Shown in pieces: positions 53,588 through 62,326 of a stretch of DNA of 64,000 nucleotides. Numbering within the stretch: the first letter of the stretch is position 1; every line of letters starts with the position of its first letter. The notes under the pieces were generated by a model, which was given only the letters and a program-made list of their open reading frames with translations, was not told the DNA's origin and did not search any database. Origin of the DNA: Flavobacterium sp. WV_118_3 (GTDB taxonomy: Bacteria; Bacteroidota; Bacteroidia; Flavobacteriales; Flavobacteriaceae). A program made the translations under genes and the position numbers. The stretch spans positions 1,426,001 through 1,490,000 of the forward strand of contig NZ_CP156060.1 of the NCBI RefSeq assembly GCF_039778605.1, written 5' to 3'.

Positions 53588-55090
53588 TTAGGAACACTGG
53601 AAAACCTGCGAGATCAGTTGGTGTTTTTCAGAATAAAACAGGTACAGTGTACCAAACATATTACTATGATCCAACTGCGCTACAAATTCCATTTTTTTAC
53701 CATCCGGGTCACGTGGCGTTTCGTTGCGCTGCACCCAATCCGGTTTACCAAGTCGTAATTTTCCTTCAGTCTTGTTTTCTTTAATTTTCACCACATGTGC
53801 CACACGATCAATACCGGTTTTGGTTTTGGTATAAGTAAAATTTAAAAGCACAGGTTCTCTATAGCTTGTATTCATAATCCTGTCGGAAATTCGTTGCTGC
53901 TCAAAATCATCACACCATAAATAACTTTGGGTCCTAATCATCATGATAACCTGTGGCAAGGTATAATGCCCTGAAAGCGTATAATGTTTTGTACCATGCC
54001 TGTTTTCATTGGTTATCTGTATTTCATGTCCCAGATGTTCCATGGTATGTTTGTTTTCCCATTGTTCCATGATGACTTTCGTAGCACTCTTTTCCATGTA
54101 ATTTAAAGACCATTGGTCGTTTTTTTCAGGACAACTAAAAGTATATTCAAGGGTATCGGGCAACTCGTCTTTCCAATTGATTTTAACATTTATATCATCC
54201 CAATTTTCGATTTCACAGGTATACTTAATAAGCCCCGAATTCAGATCATAAAAATGATTAAAGGCATGCAGGTGTATGAGTTCTCCCTGAGCGGCAAGGC
54301 GATTTTCTTTTTCATTACCAATAATATACCGTCCTCCGATGGTAACATTCCAGTCGGTTTCACTTTCCTTAAACACTGCCGAAAAAGGTACTCTTGCGTA
54401 AGGATTTCCTAATTCCGGATCCACTACAGGAAGATGGTGTGGCGCTAATTCCTTGGATCCTGTATATCCTTTGCGCGTCTTTTTGTACGTCATTTTTTCG
54501 GTCATCCTGATATCACGTGCCGGTTGTTGTGTGGTAGTCTTGTCTAAAAAACCATCGGAATCATAATCGTAGGTAAATATTTCCAAGTCCAGCCATTCTC
54601 CGTTACCCAGGAAATGTTGTACGGTTTTGGTAACCGGCATCGGCACGCCGTTAATAGTTTCATAATGATAGACTAAACGTCTGTTAGGGCTATATGAAAG
54701 CGATCCGGAGTATTGTAACAAACCGTCGTTACTATAGTGGTCTACCTGCTGATAATCCAACTCTTCGACCTTGTCGGCCGTGGTTTGCAGGTACTCGCGC
54801 TTTACATCCGATGCACTATATTCTTCCAGTTTTCGGAACTTAAGCGGAGCAAGCAGCTGGTATTTGCCCTCTTCCAGTTTGAAGTCGATACGATCTACAT
54901 CTACATTTTGGAGCATAAAGGTAAAAGGTATCCCTTCCCATTTTTCGTCCACTACTCCGCCATCCAGTTTTACGATGGGCATTAATTTTTTATTGAATTC
55001 CTTAGCCTCGACAAGACAGTCGCTAAGCTTTGGAAAACCCTCTATTTTCGATTTCTTTTTGGAATGAGAAAGGTTAAGTTTTTTTTTCAT
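53588..55090 (-). CDS. Uncharacterised cytoplasmic protein, last gene of a SUKH-linked cluster
   Basis: The 500-residue protein has a basic N-terminus (KKKLNLSHSKKKSKIEGF), no signal peptide and no membrane span. Much of it looks like repeated beta-strand/turn pairs (YSNDGLLQYSGSLSYS, YDSDGFLDKTT), similar to toxin-associated or DUF antiparallel repeats. The final 60-70 residues (GKPDWVQRNETPRDPDG, MEFVAQLDHSN) resemble DUF1963/YwqG-like motifs, a family linked to immunity genes. Function is unknown. It is the last of four minus-strand genes with gaps of 47, 6 and 10 nt. Confidence 0.6.
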   Translation of the reverse strand: MKKKLNLSHSKKKSKIEGFPKLSDCLVEAKEFNKKLMPIVKLDGGVVDEKWEGIPFTFMLQNVDVDRIDFKLEEGKYQLLAPLKFRKLEEYSASDVKREYLQTTADKVEELDYQQVDHYSNDGLLQYSGSLSYSPNRRLVYHYETINGVPMPVTKTVQHFLGNGEWLDLEIFTYDYDSDGFLDKTTTQQPARDIRMTEKMTYKKTRKGYTGSKELAPHHLPVVDPELGNPYARVPFSAVFKESETDWNVTIGGRYIIGNEKENRLAAQGELIHLHAFNHFYDLNSGLIKYTCEIENWDDINVKINWKDELPDTLEYTFSCPEKNDQWSLNYMEKSATKVIMEQWENKHTMEHLGHEIQITNENRHGTKHYTLSGHYTLPQVIMMIRTQSYLWCDDFEQQRISDRIMNTSYREPVLLNFTYTKTKTGIDRVAHVVKIKENKTEGKLRLGKPDWVQRNETPRDPDGKKMEFVAQLDHSNMFGTLYLFYSEKHQLISQVFQCS

Positions 55091-55100
55091 TACTGTATAC

Positions 55101-55460
55101 TTATTCTATGATCAGCCTTACACGTGTAACGCCTTGTTCATCGTTATATTCCTGATTGTAGACTCTTTTGCCGATGATCGCCGCTGTCGCCGCTTTAATG
55201 TCTTCCAATTCGCCGCTTAGTTCGATTGTGACGTTACGGGAATCGGCAAAGGCTTCTTCATCTTCAAAATCAGAAATGTATAAATAAAATTTATCTAATA
55301 TGTCTTCCAACGGATATTGTGAGTCCTCCTCTTCTTCCAGCTCGTAGCGCAGTCCGAAAAGATGCTCCTCGTCCGGTCCCTGGTAAATATTGTCAGCTAC
55401 CTTGCGATAGTTGGCCGCATCGTTGAATTTATCAAAATGCGCAAATTGTATGTTTTTCAT
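55101..55460 (-). CDS. Small acidic cytoplasmic protein in the SUKH-linked cluster
   Basis: This 119-residue, strongly acidic protein has no signal peptide. The sequence alternates helix and strand (FDKFNDAANYRKVADNIYQ; VTIELSGELEDIKAATAAIIG; a final VTRVRLIIE strand). I do not recognise the family. Its size, charge and gene context (between two other cytoplasmic unknowns, gaps 6 and 10 nt) fit an immunity-type protein. Confidence 0.6.
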   Translation of the reverse strand: MKNIQFAHFDKFNDAANYRKVADNIYQGPDEEHLFGLRYELEEEEDSQYPLEDILDKFYLYISDFEDEEAFADSRNVTIELSGELEDIKAATAAIIGKRVYNQEYNDEQGVTRVRLIIE

Positions 55461-55466
55461 ATGGTT

Positions 55467-56000
55467 TTATTCTTCCGAAAACATCCAGTTACCGATAGTC
55501 TCATAATGCGTTTCGTCCATATTTTGTGAGGAATAGGCCGCCGTACTAAACGTGTCGCCTGCTTTAAAATGTTGCAGGTATTCCGGTTTAAGAACCTTTA
55601 TGGCTACCACGCCACCCGGATGATCGGATTCTACATTCGTAAAATCGAGCGTATCGTCGCTATTTATGGAAATGGCATTACTCCAGCGGTTGTAATCCCA
55701 ATCTTCATAAGGAAAATTGTTAAGGCTTACCAGTTTGATATTGGCAATAAAATCAATACTATGGTTCACGATCCAACGTTCGTCAAGGTAATTGTCGACA
55801 CTTATCTCTTCTGCCAGCGGACAGTTCGCCACCTGATTATAATCGTCGTCATACTTATACACGTTATCGGGACTGCACAACAAGCGTAACGCAAATTCTT
55901 CGTCGGCAAAACAGCCAAAGCTATCGTCCGCTAAAAAAACGGCAACCGTTAACGTATCTTCTTCTAATGATTGTACTCTTATGTGATAGTTTGCACTCAT
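55467..56000 (-). CDS. Uncharacterised acidic cytoplasmic protein in the SUKH-linked cluster
   Basis: The 177-residue acidic protein has no signal peptide or membrane segment and is mostly predicted beta with Asp-rich turns (VFLADDSFGCFADEEFALRL, DYNRWSNAISINSDDTLDF). I recognise no family. It begins after a hairpin terminator that follows the SUKH-like gene (56014-56045), so it may be transcribed at reduced level relative to it. Confidence 0.6.
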   Translation of the reverse strand: MSANYHIRVQSLEEDTLTVAVFLADDSFGCFADEEFALRLLCSPDNVYKYDDDYNQVANCPLAEEISVDNYLDERWIVNHSIDFIANIKLVSLNNFPYEDWDYNRWSNAISINSDDTLDFTNVESDHPGGVVAIKVLKPEYLQHFKAGDTFSTAAYSSQNMDETHYETIGNWMFSEE

Positions 56001-56013
56001 AATTTTTTCATTA

Positions 56014-56045
56014 AAAATGCTGCCTACTTAAGTGGACAGCATTTT
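56014..56045 (-). terminator. Terminator-like hairpin inside the four-gene cluster
   Basis: Minus-strand AAAATGCTG ... CAGCATTTTT forms a stem with a short AT loop and ends in T5, directly after the SUKH-like gene and before the 177-residue gene. It could attenuate the downstream three genes. Confidence 0.6.
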
Positions 56046-56047
56046 GG

Positions 56048-56935
56048 TTATTTTATTAGTAAACCTAAACGTTCTTGTAGCGATTCCGGTAACCCTTCCC
56101 TATGGTCTTCCTGGACATATTCATGCCCTTTTTTCTTATAACCATAAGCAATTACCGAATCAATATCGGTGTGCTTACAGTTTTTAAGTACGATTGCAAG
56201 GTCACTGTAATCCTGACTTTGCACCATTTTTTTCAGTTTAGGATAAACCGTTTTCTTGTCTGAAAAACGCAATTTTTTGGAACGACATGATACCGAGAAA
56301 AACGTAGCAAGCGCATACTCCATATAAATAACAAAGTCACACTCGTGTGGCGTGTCATACGAAGCACTGTGATCATCGCCAAAAGCAATTGTAGGATTAC
56401 CGTTTTCAAGTATCATACAGGCATCATGGTAATAATTAAATCCGTCTATATAATGCAATAATCCTCCGTCACTTTGTACAGACTCACCCAAATCGGTTTC
56501 CTGCGGCTCGCCATATAAATAAAAACCTTGTTGGGTGGCCAGACATTCCGCCGAAAGAATCGAGATCCAACCTTCTTTATAGTCATCGTCGTCTTTGGCT
56601 ATAGGAATCTCGCCGTCCGGATCTTCTTCGATTTCAGCTTCCGGGAAAAGAACCGAATGCCATGAAATATGAAGACCGTTACTGCGTTTGTAAAATTCCC
56701 GTATAAACGGATTAAAAGCAAAGGGCTCGTCTGGTGCCATGGCGCCATAATCTTCGCTGTTTTCCAACTGCCTCTCATAGACTTGTGTTTCAACATCGGC
56801 CAATTCTTCCTCCGTAGCTCCGGGATATTTAATAACATTAACCTGACTTACCAGATCGTGATGGCGTAATTCTTCAATAACTTTGTCCAGTCGGCTAAAA
56901 TAGCTTTCTGCCCATTCCTGTGCTTTTTGATTCAT
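56048..56935 (-). CDS. SUKH (SMI1/KNR4)-like protein, candidate immunity protein
   Basis: The 295-residue cytoplasmic protein starts with a helical segment, then a SUKH-type core: YPGATEEELADVE, FIREFYKRSNGLHISWHSVLF, an acidic loop (EIEEDPDGEIPIAKDDDDYKEG), and LLHYIDGFNYYHDACM with a later VIYMEYALATFF. SUKH superfamily proteins are often immunity proteins of contact-dependent or polymorphic toxins, although yeast SMI1/KNR4 has other roles. It is the first gene of the cluster. No toxin gene is visible within the window. Confidence 0.68.
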   Translation of the reverse strand: MNQKAQEWAESYFSRLDKVIEELRHHDLVSQVNVIKYPGATEEELADVETQVYERQLENSEDYGAMAPDEPFAFNPFIREFYKRSNGLHISWHSVLFPEAEIEEDPDGEIPIAKDDDDYKEGWISILSAECLATQQGFYLYGEPQETDLGESVQSDGGLLHYIDGFNYYHDACMILENGNPTIAFGDDHSASYDTPHECDFVIYMEYALATFFSVSCRSKKLRFSDKKTVYPKLKKMVQSQDYSDLAIVLKNCKHTDIDSVIAYGYKKKGHEYVQEDHREGLPESLQERLGLLIK

Positions 56936-57032
56936 TTTTTTGTTGGGTCACTTTTTTGGGTATATTCGTTTTTTAATTAAATTCCAGAAGGAAACTTTTC
57001 CGCGTCTTCGAGCAAAACGGGAAGCCAAAATG

Positions 57033-57440
57033 TTAGTAGTTAAAGAAAAAGAATACTACCGCAGCCCATTCTTTTTTCACACCTTTTGCATAGCCTAAAG
57101 TATTGTGGCTACTGCCTTCTACCGTACCATCACTTTTAACATAACCGATAGTACCGTGACTTCTGTTTTCTACCGTACCGTCACTTTTTACATATCCTAC
57201 AGTACTGTGACTTCCGTTTTCGATAGTACCATCACTCTTAATATAACCTATAGTACCGTGACTTTTGTTTTCTATAGTTCCGTCATTTTTTATATAACCT
57301 ATAGTGCCACCACTACTGTTTTCAATTGTTCCGTTACTACTAATCTTTGCTATCGTACCACCACTTCTTGATTCGATAGTTTGCGCCTGTGCAATAGTTC
57401 CGCATAATGCTAAAGCGGCTACAAATACTAATTTTTTCAT
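57033..57440 (-). CDS. Secreted protein of six 17-residue repeats
   Basis: The ATG at 57440 gives a clean signal peptide (MKKLVFVAALALCGTIAQAQ); the frame is open 29 codons further but those residues do not fit. The mature part is six near-identical 17-residue units of the form TIENxSxGTIGYIKSDG (some with Val or Leu changes), which would stack as a beta-solenoid-like rod. The C-terminus is short and hydrophobic (AAVVFFFFNY). It is probably a surface or periplasmic structural protein; function is unknown. Confidence 0.75.
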   Translation of the reverse strand: MKKLVFVAALALCGTIAQAQTIESRSGGTIAKISSNGTIENSSGGTIGYIKNDGTIENKSHGTIGYIKSDGTIENGSHSTVGYVKSDGTVENRSHGTIGYVKSDGTVEGSSHNTLGYAKGVKKEWAAVVFFFFNY

Positions 57441-57483
57441 AATGATATTGTTTAAATTTTGTTGGTTTATTAATAAAAGTTTC

Positions 57484-57491
57484 CAAATATA
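57484..57491 (-). promoter_or_regulatory. -7 element of the 17-residue-repeat protein gene
   Basis: The minus strand reads TATATTTG (TAnnTTTG), 44 bases upstream of the chosen ATG. Confidence 0.55.
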
Positions 57492-57722
57492 AAATAAAAA
57501 ATAATCACAATATCGAGAAATTATCAAACGTAGCTTTTTAACACAAAAGCGTAGCTAAATTGCATTTATTCGTTTTTTTTTCGGGCAATGTTTACTCCTA
57601 TAAATGTCCTTCTACTCTCAAAAACGCACTGTAATACGCTTCGCTTCCAGACTATTTTGCAGATAACAGAGTCATTTTTTACTTTGAATTTAAAAACGTA
57701 TAACACAAATTATTTTAAAACA

Positions 57723-57730
57723 TATTTTTG
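57723..57730 (+). promoter_or_regulatory. -7 element of the cyclase-family gene
   Basis: TATTTTTG matches TAnnTTTG and lies 30 bases before the ATG at 57760. Confidence 0.6.
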
Positions 57731-57759
57731 CACTATTCATTATAATAGCACTATGCACC

Positions 57760-58524
57760 ATGAAGATTATCGATTTATCCAAGCCTATTCAGTATAATAA
57801 AAAAGATCCCTGGTTTATGAAAGTCCGGATCCAACACAAACCGCATCGAAAGTCGAAACTACTGATTCGCTTTTTAGGTTTACCAAGCCGACTGTTTCCA
57901 CAGCATTTTTCGGGTTGGGCCGATGATACTATTAAATCAATGGGCGTACACGCTACCACCCATATTGATGCACCCTGGCATTATGCGCCTACCTGCGAAG
58001 GGAAGCCCGCCAAAACAATTGATCAGATTCCATTGGAATGGTGTTATGGAAAAGGTATCGTAATCGATATGAAACACAAAGCCGATTTTGATCCGATTAC
58101 AACCGAGGATATTCAATCGTTTCTTACACAACATCAGCTTACACTGGAACCCAATATGATCGTGCTGATTAAAACCGGTCGGGATATTTATAACGGAACC
58201 GAAAAGTTTCACGAAATAGGAACCGGAATGAGTGCCGAAGCCACACGCTGGCTTATCGATCAGGGAATTAAAGTTATGGGAATCGATCAATGGGGTTGGG
58301 ATTTACCACTACACTATCTGATCAAACAAGCCAAAAAGGAAAATAATCGTGATCTATTCTGGGAAGCCCACCTGGTTGGATACGAAAAAGAATATTGCCA
58401 TATCGAACAGCTGGTCAATCTGGATGCTTTACCCTATACCGGTTTTGACATTGCCGTTTTCCCTCTTAAAATTGTGGGTGGTTCTGCTGCACCGGCACGC
58501 GTGGTTGCACTTTTCAAGGATTAA
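57760..58524 (+). CDS. Cyclase-family hydrolase (kynurenine formamidase-like)
   Basis: The 254-residue protein has the cyclase-family metal motif in HATTHIDAPWHY (His64, His68, Asp70, His74) and later GVDQWGWD-like and PARVVALF segments. Family members hydrolyse amides such as N-formylkynurenine or cyclic/hydroxamate-like substrates, using metal. No tryptophan-catabolism genes are adjacent, so the substrate stays open. It is monocistronic, with a -7 box 30 bases upstream. Confidence 0.9.
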   Translation: MKIIDLSKPIQYNKKDPWFMKVRIQHKPHRKSKLLIRFLGLPSRLFPQHFSGWADDTIKSMGVHATTHIDAPWHYAPTCEGKPAKTIDQIPLEWCYGKGIVIDMKHKADFDPITTEDIQSFLTQHQLTLEPNMIVLIKTGRDIYNGTEKFHEIGTGMSAEATRWLIDQGIKVMGIDQWGWDLPLHYLIKQAKKENNRDLFWEAHLVGYEKEYCHIEQLVNLDALPYTGFDIAVFPLKIVGGSAAPARVVALFKD

Positions 58525-58530
58525 ATTTAA

Positions 58531-58572
58531 AACCTGACAGGCCTTTGAGACTAATAAAAAACCTGGCAGGTT
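58531..58572. repeat. Degenerate, split copy of the 33-nt palindromic repeat (copy 6)
   Basis: It begins AACCTGACAGGCCTTTGAGA and, after a short insertion, ends ACCTGGCAGGTT. The arms match those of the other copies but the centre is expanded, so this is the weakest member. Confidence 0.5.
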
Positions 58573-58612
58573 AAAAAAAGGGTTGTCGCAAAAATGCAAA
58601 CACCCCTTTTTT
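58573..58612 (-). terminator. Terminator-like hairpin after the type B T9SS protein gene
   Basis: On the minus strand a GC-containing imperfect stem (GGGTGTTTGC / GCGACAACCC, with mismatches) is followed by T7. Confidence 0.55.
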
Positions 58613-58613
58613 A

Positions 58614-61600
58614 TTATCGTTTTAAGCTAAAATGCCCTTTGACTTCCCTTCCGTCCGGCAAAACCAATACATACCAGTAATCGGTAGACGGTAAGGGTTC
58701 CCGGTTATAGATTCCGTCCCATCCACCGGATGCTTTCATTTGGTATACCAGCTTTCCGTATCGGTCGAAGATCGTTACGATGGCATCTTTATAAGGACTT
58801 ATTGTCGCGCCTTTGATACGCCATAAATCGTTATAGCCATCACCATTTGGTGTAAAGAATTTCGGAATTCCCAATACGGCGATACGTTTTTTAACCGTTC
58901 CGCAACCGTGGAAATCTTTTACATATACCGTATGAACGCCCGCTTCTACATTCGCGAAAAAATTACTGTCCTGATACGGTCCTTCTTCATCATCCAAAGC
59001 ATAAACATAATGATCACTAGTTCCTGTTGCATATACGGCTACAGTATTATTATCGTTATCCGATAAATCATTTACTTCTACAGCAGTGATCACCGCGACA
59101 TCCGAAGCAATTACCGTAATCGTACGCGTAGCCGAACATCCGTATACTTTGTCGGTTACTTTTACGGTATAGGTTCCCGCTGTATTTACCGACAAAAGCG
59201 GTGTTGTGGCTCCGTTGGACCATAGGAAATCGTAACGGGTGGCATCGGCAATTCCGGCAGATAACAGTATTGACGTATGTGCACATAATATCGAAGCAAA
59301 GTCATTGGCAACCGGAGGAAGTGGTCGTACGTTTAGTTTTATTTCGTGTAATCCGTTACAATCGTTATTTGTCTCGATACGGGCGTAAATAAACTGAGTG
59401 GTAGGAATGGTATTCGTAAAAGTGGTATTCAACTCGTTTTGTTCCAGTAAGGCATCCGTAAGGGTGGCATAATAAGCTACATCGGTCCCGGGTGCTTCCA
59501 GCCCGGTGTCTGTTAAGGTAAAAGCAGCATAAGCCGTATCCGAACAGGTATTTAGTTCAAAACGTTGTGTTGGTGTGAGCGTTACCTGTAATTCCAGTGT
59601 CGTGGTCGTATAACAACCGGTCGTTGTATCGGTTACACGTACCGTTAGCATTTGCGGATTGGTAGTATTGGTAAAGCTAGTTGCTAACGGATTGGTATTA
59701 CTGGCTTCATCAGTCGCATTGTTAAAGAATACAGTCGTGAGGCTGGCATTACCATTGGTAAGTGTCGCATTGGCTTCCGTCAGGTTAAAAGTTGTTAATC
59801 CATCCGGATTTAAACCGAAATCACATTGTACCAGAATGGCCGGAGTTGCTACCGGTAAGGCATTTACTTTTAAATGCATACTTGCCGTAGTATAACAATT
59901 CGGATTGATTTTGTTTTCAATACGGATAAAAATTTCCTGATCATTAGGAATCGTATTCGTATAATTATCCGGTAACGGATTGGATTTTGTATCGGCTTGT
60001 GTCTGGTTTAAATGAAAACTGATGTTGTAATCTGCGGCATTTTGCGTTCCCAATATACCGGCTACTCGTGTTGGTAAAGTAAACATTTGTATACCATTGG
60101 CAGTAGCATCGTCACATAGCACATAATCGGCCGCACTAACAATCTGTGGTTTTGGTGTTACCGTTACATCAAAATCAGTCAACGCATAACAAGCCGCATT
60201 GTTTCGGTTTTGAACGCGCGCATAAATGGTAAACGTCGCTGTTGTATTCTGGAAAGCCGCTGCATTTACCGCATTGGTATTGGAAGCTGCATCTGTTGCA
60301 GACGTAAAATAGCGCACTTCAAAAGTAGTCGCGCTTTGTCCGTTTAAGATTGCATTATCCTGTTGTTGCAAATCGATTGCCATTTGTCCATCACTATCCG
60401 TATCGCATAAATGCAGGTCAGTCGCCGGAAAAGCATTCGGTACTTCCTGTATCATAACATTTTGTGTCGTGGAAGAACTTTCCCCGTTTACCGTAATGGT
60501 TAGTGTTACCTGGTAATTTCCGACTGTAGCATAAACGTGTGTCGGCTCCGTTACACTTGATGTCGGAGAACCATCCCCAAAATCCCAGGTTAAGGTACCT
60601 GAATTGGCCTGATTTAAAAAAGATGGTGGTAACGTAAATGTCGTCGTATCACCCAGACAGGTATTCGCTACCTGAAAACTCGGGTTAAACACCGATGTTA
60701 TAAAAGGCGGTAATCCTAAGGTAGCGAAACCATTGGCCAACGTAACGCCATTGGGAACAAAGTCACACTGAAAACCCGATTCTTCCGGATCATTAATAAC
60801 ACCTAAAGTAGCCGAACTAACATTCGAAAAGTATATTTTTTTATTCGGCCCTAATTGTAAGGCACCCGTACTGCCAATACCACCGACTACTGTTCCTGAA
60901 GCCGGAATATTGCTTTGTTCCAGATCGAACTGCATCAGAACATTTCCATTATCGGTTCGCATAGTGGCATATAATTTTTTCGACTGTGCCGAAAACTCTA
61001 CACCATAAGGATTTACCATCGTTTTTACTGCCAATGGATTGGAAACCATACCGGTATTTCGATCGAAGTCGTATAAATAAACCGATCCGTTATTCTCTGT
61101 TCCTCCGGTAAGCGATCCGTTTTGGGAATGGGCAATGGCTAGTTTTTCGCCATTAGGTGAGGCTTTTAAATAGCCAATTGCATTACGTCGGTAACCCGCT
61201 GTCGAAATATAAGGTTCTAAAGTCGATACAACCGGGGTTTGTCCTACACCGGTCGAAGTAATCCGGAAGGCATAAAAACGATTTACAAAATGAGTGATTA
61301 CCCAATAGCCACCGGAACCATCTCTAACAGCTGTAATTTTTTCGGAACATTTGTATTTGATTTCCTCACCGTTTGGATTCGGATCATACGTAATCAGGTG
61401 GGTGTTTCGGGTGGTTACATTTCCAATACTTCCGTTGTTACCTACTACCGAAAGGTTTACAATGGAGTAATTAAAACCGTTATTAAAACCGTCGTCTTCA
61501 TCCATTGTTACTGCTGTATTACGGTTCGGATAGGTCGCTGCATTTTCATGGTGTGGTTCATCTACCGTAAAAATATAATAGACATCCGGATTTCCCGGTT

Positions 61601-61922
61601 TTGGAATAATGATACCCGATTGGGTACTGGATGGATCTCCAAATAAACCCCGGCCGGCAAAATAATCGCCATTGGGCATTTTAACATGATTGCGATCCCA
61701 AACCGTACGACCGTCGGTATAAAATAATAAATCGCCACTGGCACTGGAAATTGAGCTGCAACCTTCCGTTGTAAAAATCTGTCCGTTGGGAAGTGAGGTT
61801 ACATTTCCGTTAGCGTCAAAATGAAGGCCGGCACCATTGCCAAAAAACCAGTTGTTCGCTTCTCCCTGCCCGTAGATACTGATACTGGACAAAATCAGGA
61901 GAATAAAGTATTTTTTGATCAT
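58614..61922 (-). CDS. T9SS type B sorting-domain protein with PKD domain
   Basis: The 1,102-residue secreted protein has a signal peptide (ISIYG then QG). It then has an N-terminal beta-propeller-like domain (WFFGNGAGLHFDANGNVTSL, SISSASGDLLFYTDGRTVW), a PKD domain around residues 430-485 (LTWDFGDGSPTSS, THVYATVGNYQVTL), a series of non-identical beta-sandwich repeats, and a C-terminal type B sorting domain (FFTPNGDGYNDLWRI, FDRYGKLVYQ, STDYWYVLVLPDGREVKGHFSLKR). It is exported through the type IX system and attached or released at the surface. No SprF partner is adjacent, unlike the adhesin at 36408. Confidence 0.92.
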   Translation of the reverse strand: MIKKYFILLILSSISIYGQGEANNWFFGNGAGLHFDANGNVTSLPNGQIFTTEGCSSISSASGDLLFYTDGRTVWDRNHVKMPNGDYFAGRGLFGDPSSTQSGIIIPKPGNPDVYYIFTVDEPHHENAATYPNRNTAVTMDEDDGFNNGFNYSIVNLSVVGNNGSIGNVTTRNTHLITYDPNPNGEEIKYKCSEKITAVRDGSGGYWVITHFVNRFYAFRITSTGVGQTPVVSTLEPYISTAGYRRNAIGYLKASPNGEKLAIAHSQNGSLTGGTENNGSVYLYDFDRNTGMVSNPLAVKTMVNPYGVEFSAQSKKLYATMRTDNGNVLMQFDLEQSNIPASGTVVGGIGSTGALQLGPNKKIYFSNVSSATLGVINDPEESGFQCDFVPNGVTLANGFATLGLPPFITSVFNPSFQVANTCLGDTTTFTLPPSFLNQANSGTLTWDFGDGSPTSSVTEPTHVYATVGNYQVTLTITVNGESSSTTQNVMIQEVPNAFPATDLHLCDTDSDGQMAIDLQQQDNAILNGQSATTFEVRYFTSATDAASNTNAVNAAAFQNTTATFTIYARVQNRNNAACYALTDFDVTVTPKPQIVSAADYVLCDDATANGIQMFTLPTRVAGILGTQNAADYNISFHLNQTQADTKSNPLPDNYTNTIPNDQEIFIRIENKINPNCYTTASMHLKVNALPVATPAILVQCDFGLNPDGLTTFNLTEANATLTNGNASLTTVFFNNATDEASNTNPLATSFTNTTNPQMLTVRVTDTTTGCYTTTTLELQVTLTPTQRFELNTCSDTAYAAFTLTDTGLEAPGTDVAYYATLTDALLEQNELNTTFTNTIPTTQFIYARIETNNDCNGLHEIKLNVRPLPPVANDFASILCAHTSILLSAGIADATRYDFLWSNGATTPLLSVNTAGTYTVKVTDKVYGCSATRTITVIASDVAVITAVEVNDLSDNDNNTVAVYATGTSDHYVYALDDEEGPYQDSNFFANVEAGVHTVYVKDFHGCGTVKKRIAVLGIPKFFTPNGDGYNDLWRIKGATISPYKDAIVTIFDRYGKLVYQMKASGGWDGIYNREPLPSTDYWYVLVLPDGREVKGHFSLKR

Positions 61923-61941
61923 ATATTAAGAAAAAAACAGA

Positions 61942-61949
61942 CAAATATA
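61942..61949 (-). promoter_or_regulatory. -7 element of the type B T9SS protein gene
   Basis: The minus strand reads TATATTTG, 20 bases upstream of the ATG. Confidence 0.55.
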
Positions 61950-62083
61950 GATAATTAAAAGTCGGTAAATCGTTAAATTATCAAAAAGAGCGCCTAAATA
62001 AATGCAGGTGTTAAAAAACACGTTATGCATTTATTTATAAAAAATACCGGGTTTTTCCCCTATTTTGGTATTAAGGGATCGGC

Positions 62084-62091
62084 TACATTTG
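62084..62091 (+). promoter_or_regulatory. -7 element of the 69-residue membrane protein gene
   Basis: TACATTTG matches TAnnTTTG, 26 bases before the ATG at 62117. A TTTG at 62064-62067 could serve as the -33 element (16-base spacing, slightly short). Confidence 0.6.
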
Positions 62092-62116
62092 CCTCTATAT
62101 GTAAAACAATACTAAA

Positions 62117-62326
62117 ATGAAGGCAAGATCTCTATCCGTTATTTACTTTTTTATGGCGATTTACTCCTTTACACAGTTGTATTTCTATTTCGATGATCTG
62201 GATTTTACAACTGAGTTGTTCAAATCATTAATTATCCTGCTCACCGTGATCATTGCCATAATCATGGTGGGTTCTTATATCAGTTTTTATATCAATAAAA
62301 AACGACGCTATATCAATCGCAAATAA
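62117..62326 (+). CDS. Small two-helix membrane protein
   Basis: This is a 69-residue protein with two hydrophobic segments (about residues 9-25 and 36-58) and a very basic C-terminus (NKKRRYINRK), so the tail is probably cytoplasmic. No family is recognised. A clear -7 box precedes it, which supports a real gene. Its stop codon abuts the menC stop codon on the other strand with no gap. Confidence 0.6.
   Translation: MKARSLSVIYFFMAIYSFTQLYFYFDDLDFTTELFKSLIILLTVIIAIIMVGSYISFYINKKRRYINRK

Noticed and set aside
57441..57527. N-terminal extension of the 17-residue-repeat protein
   Set aside because: It overlaps the -7 box at 57484-57491 and would bury the signal peptide.
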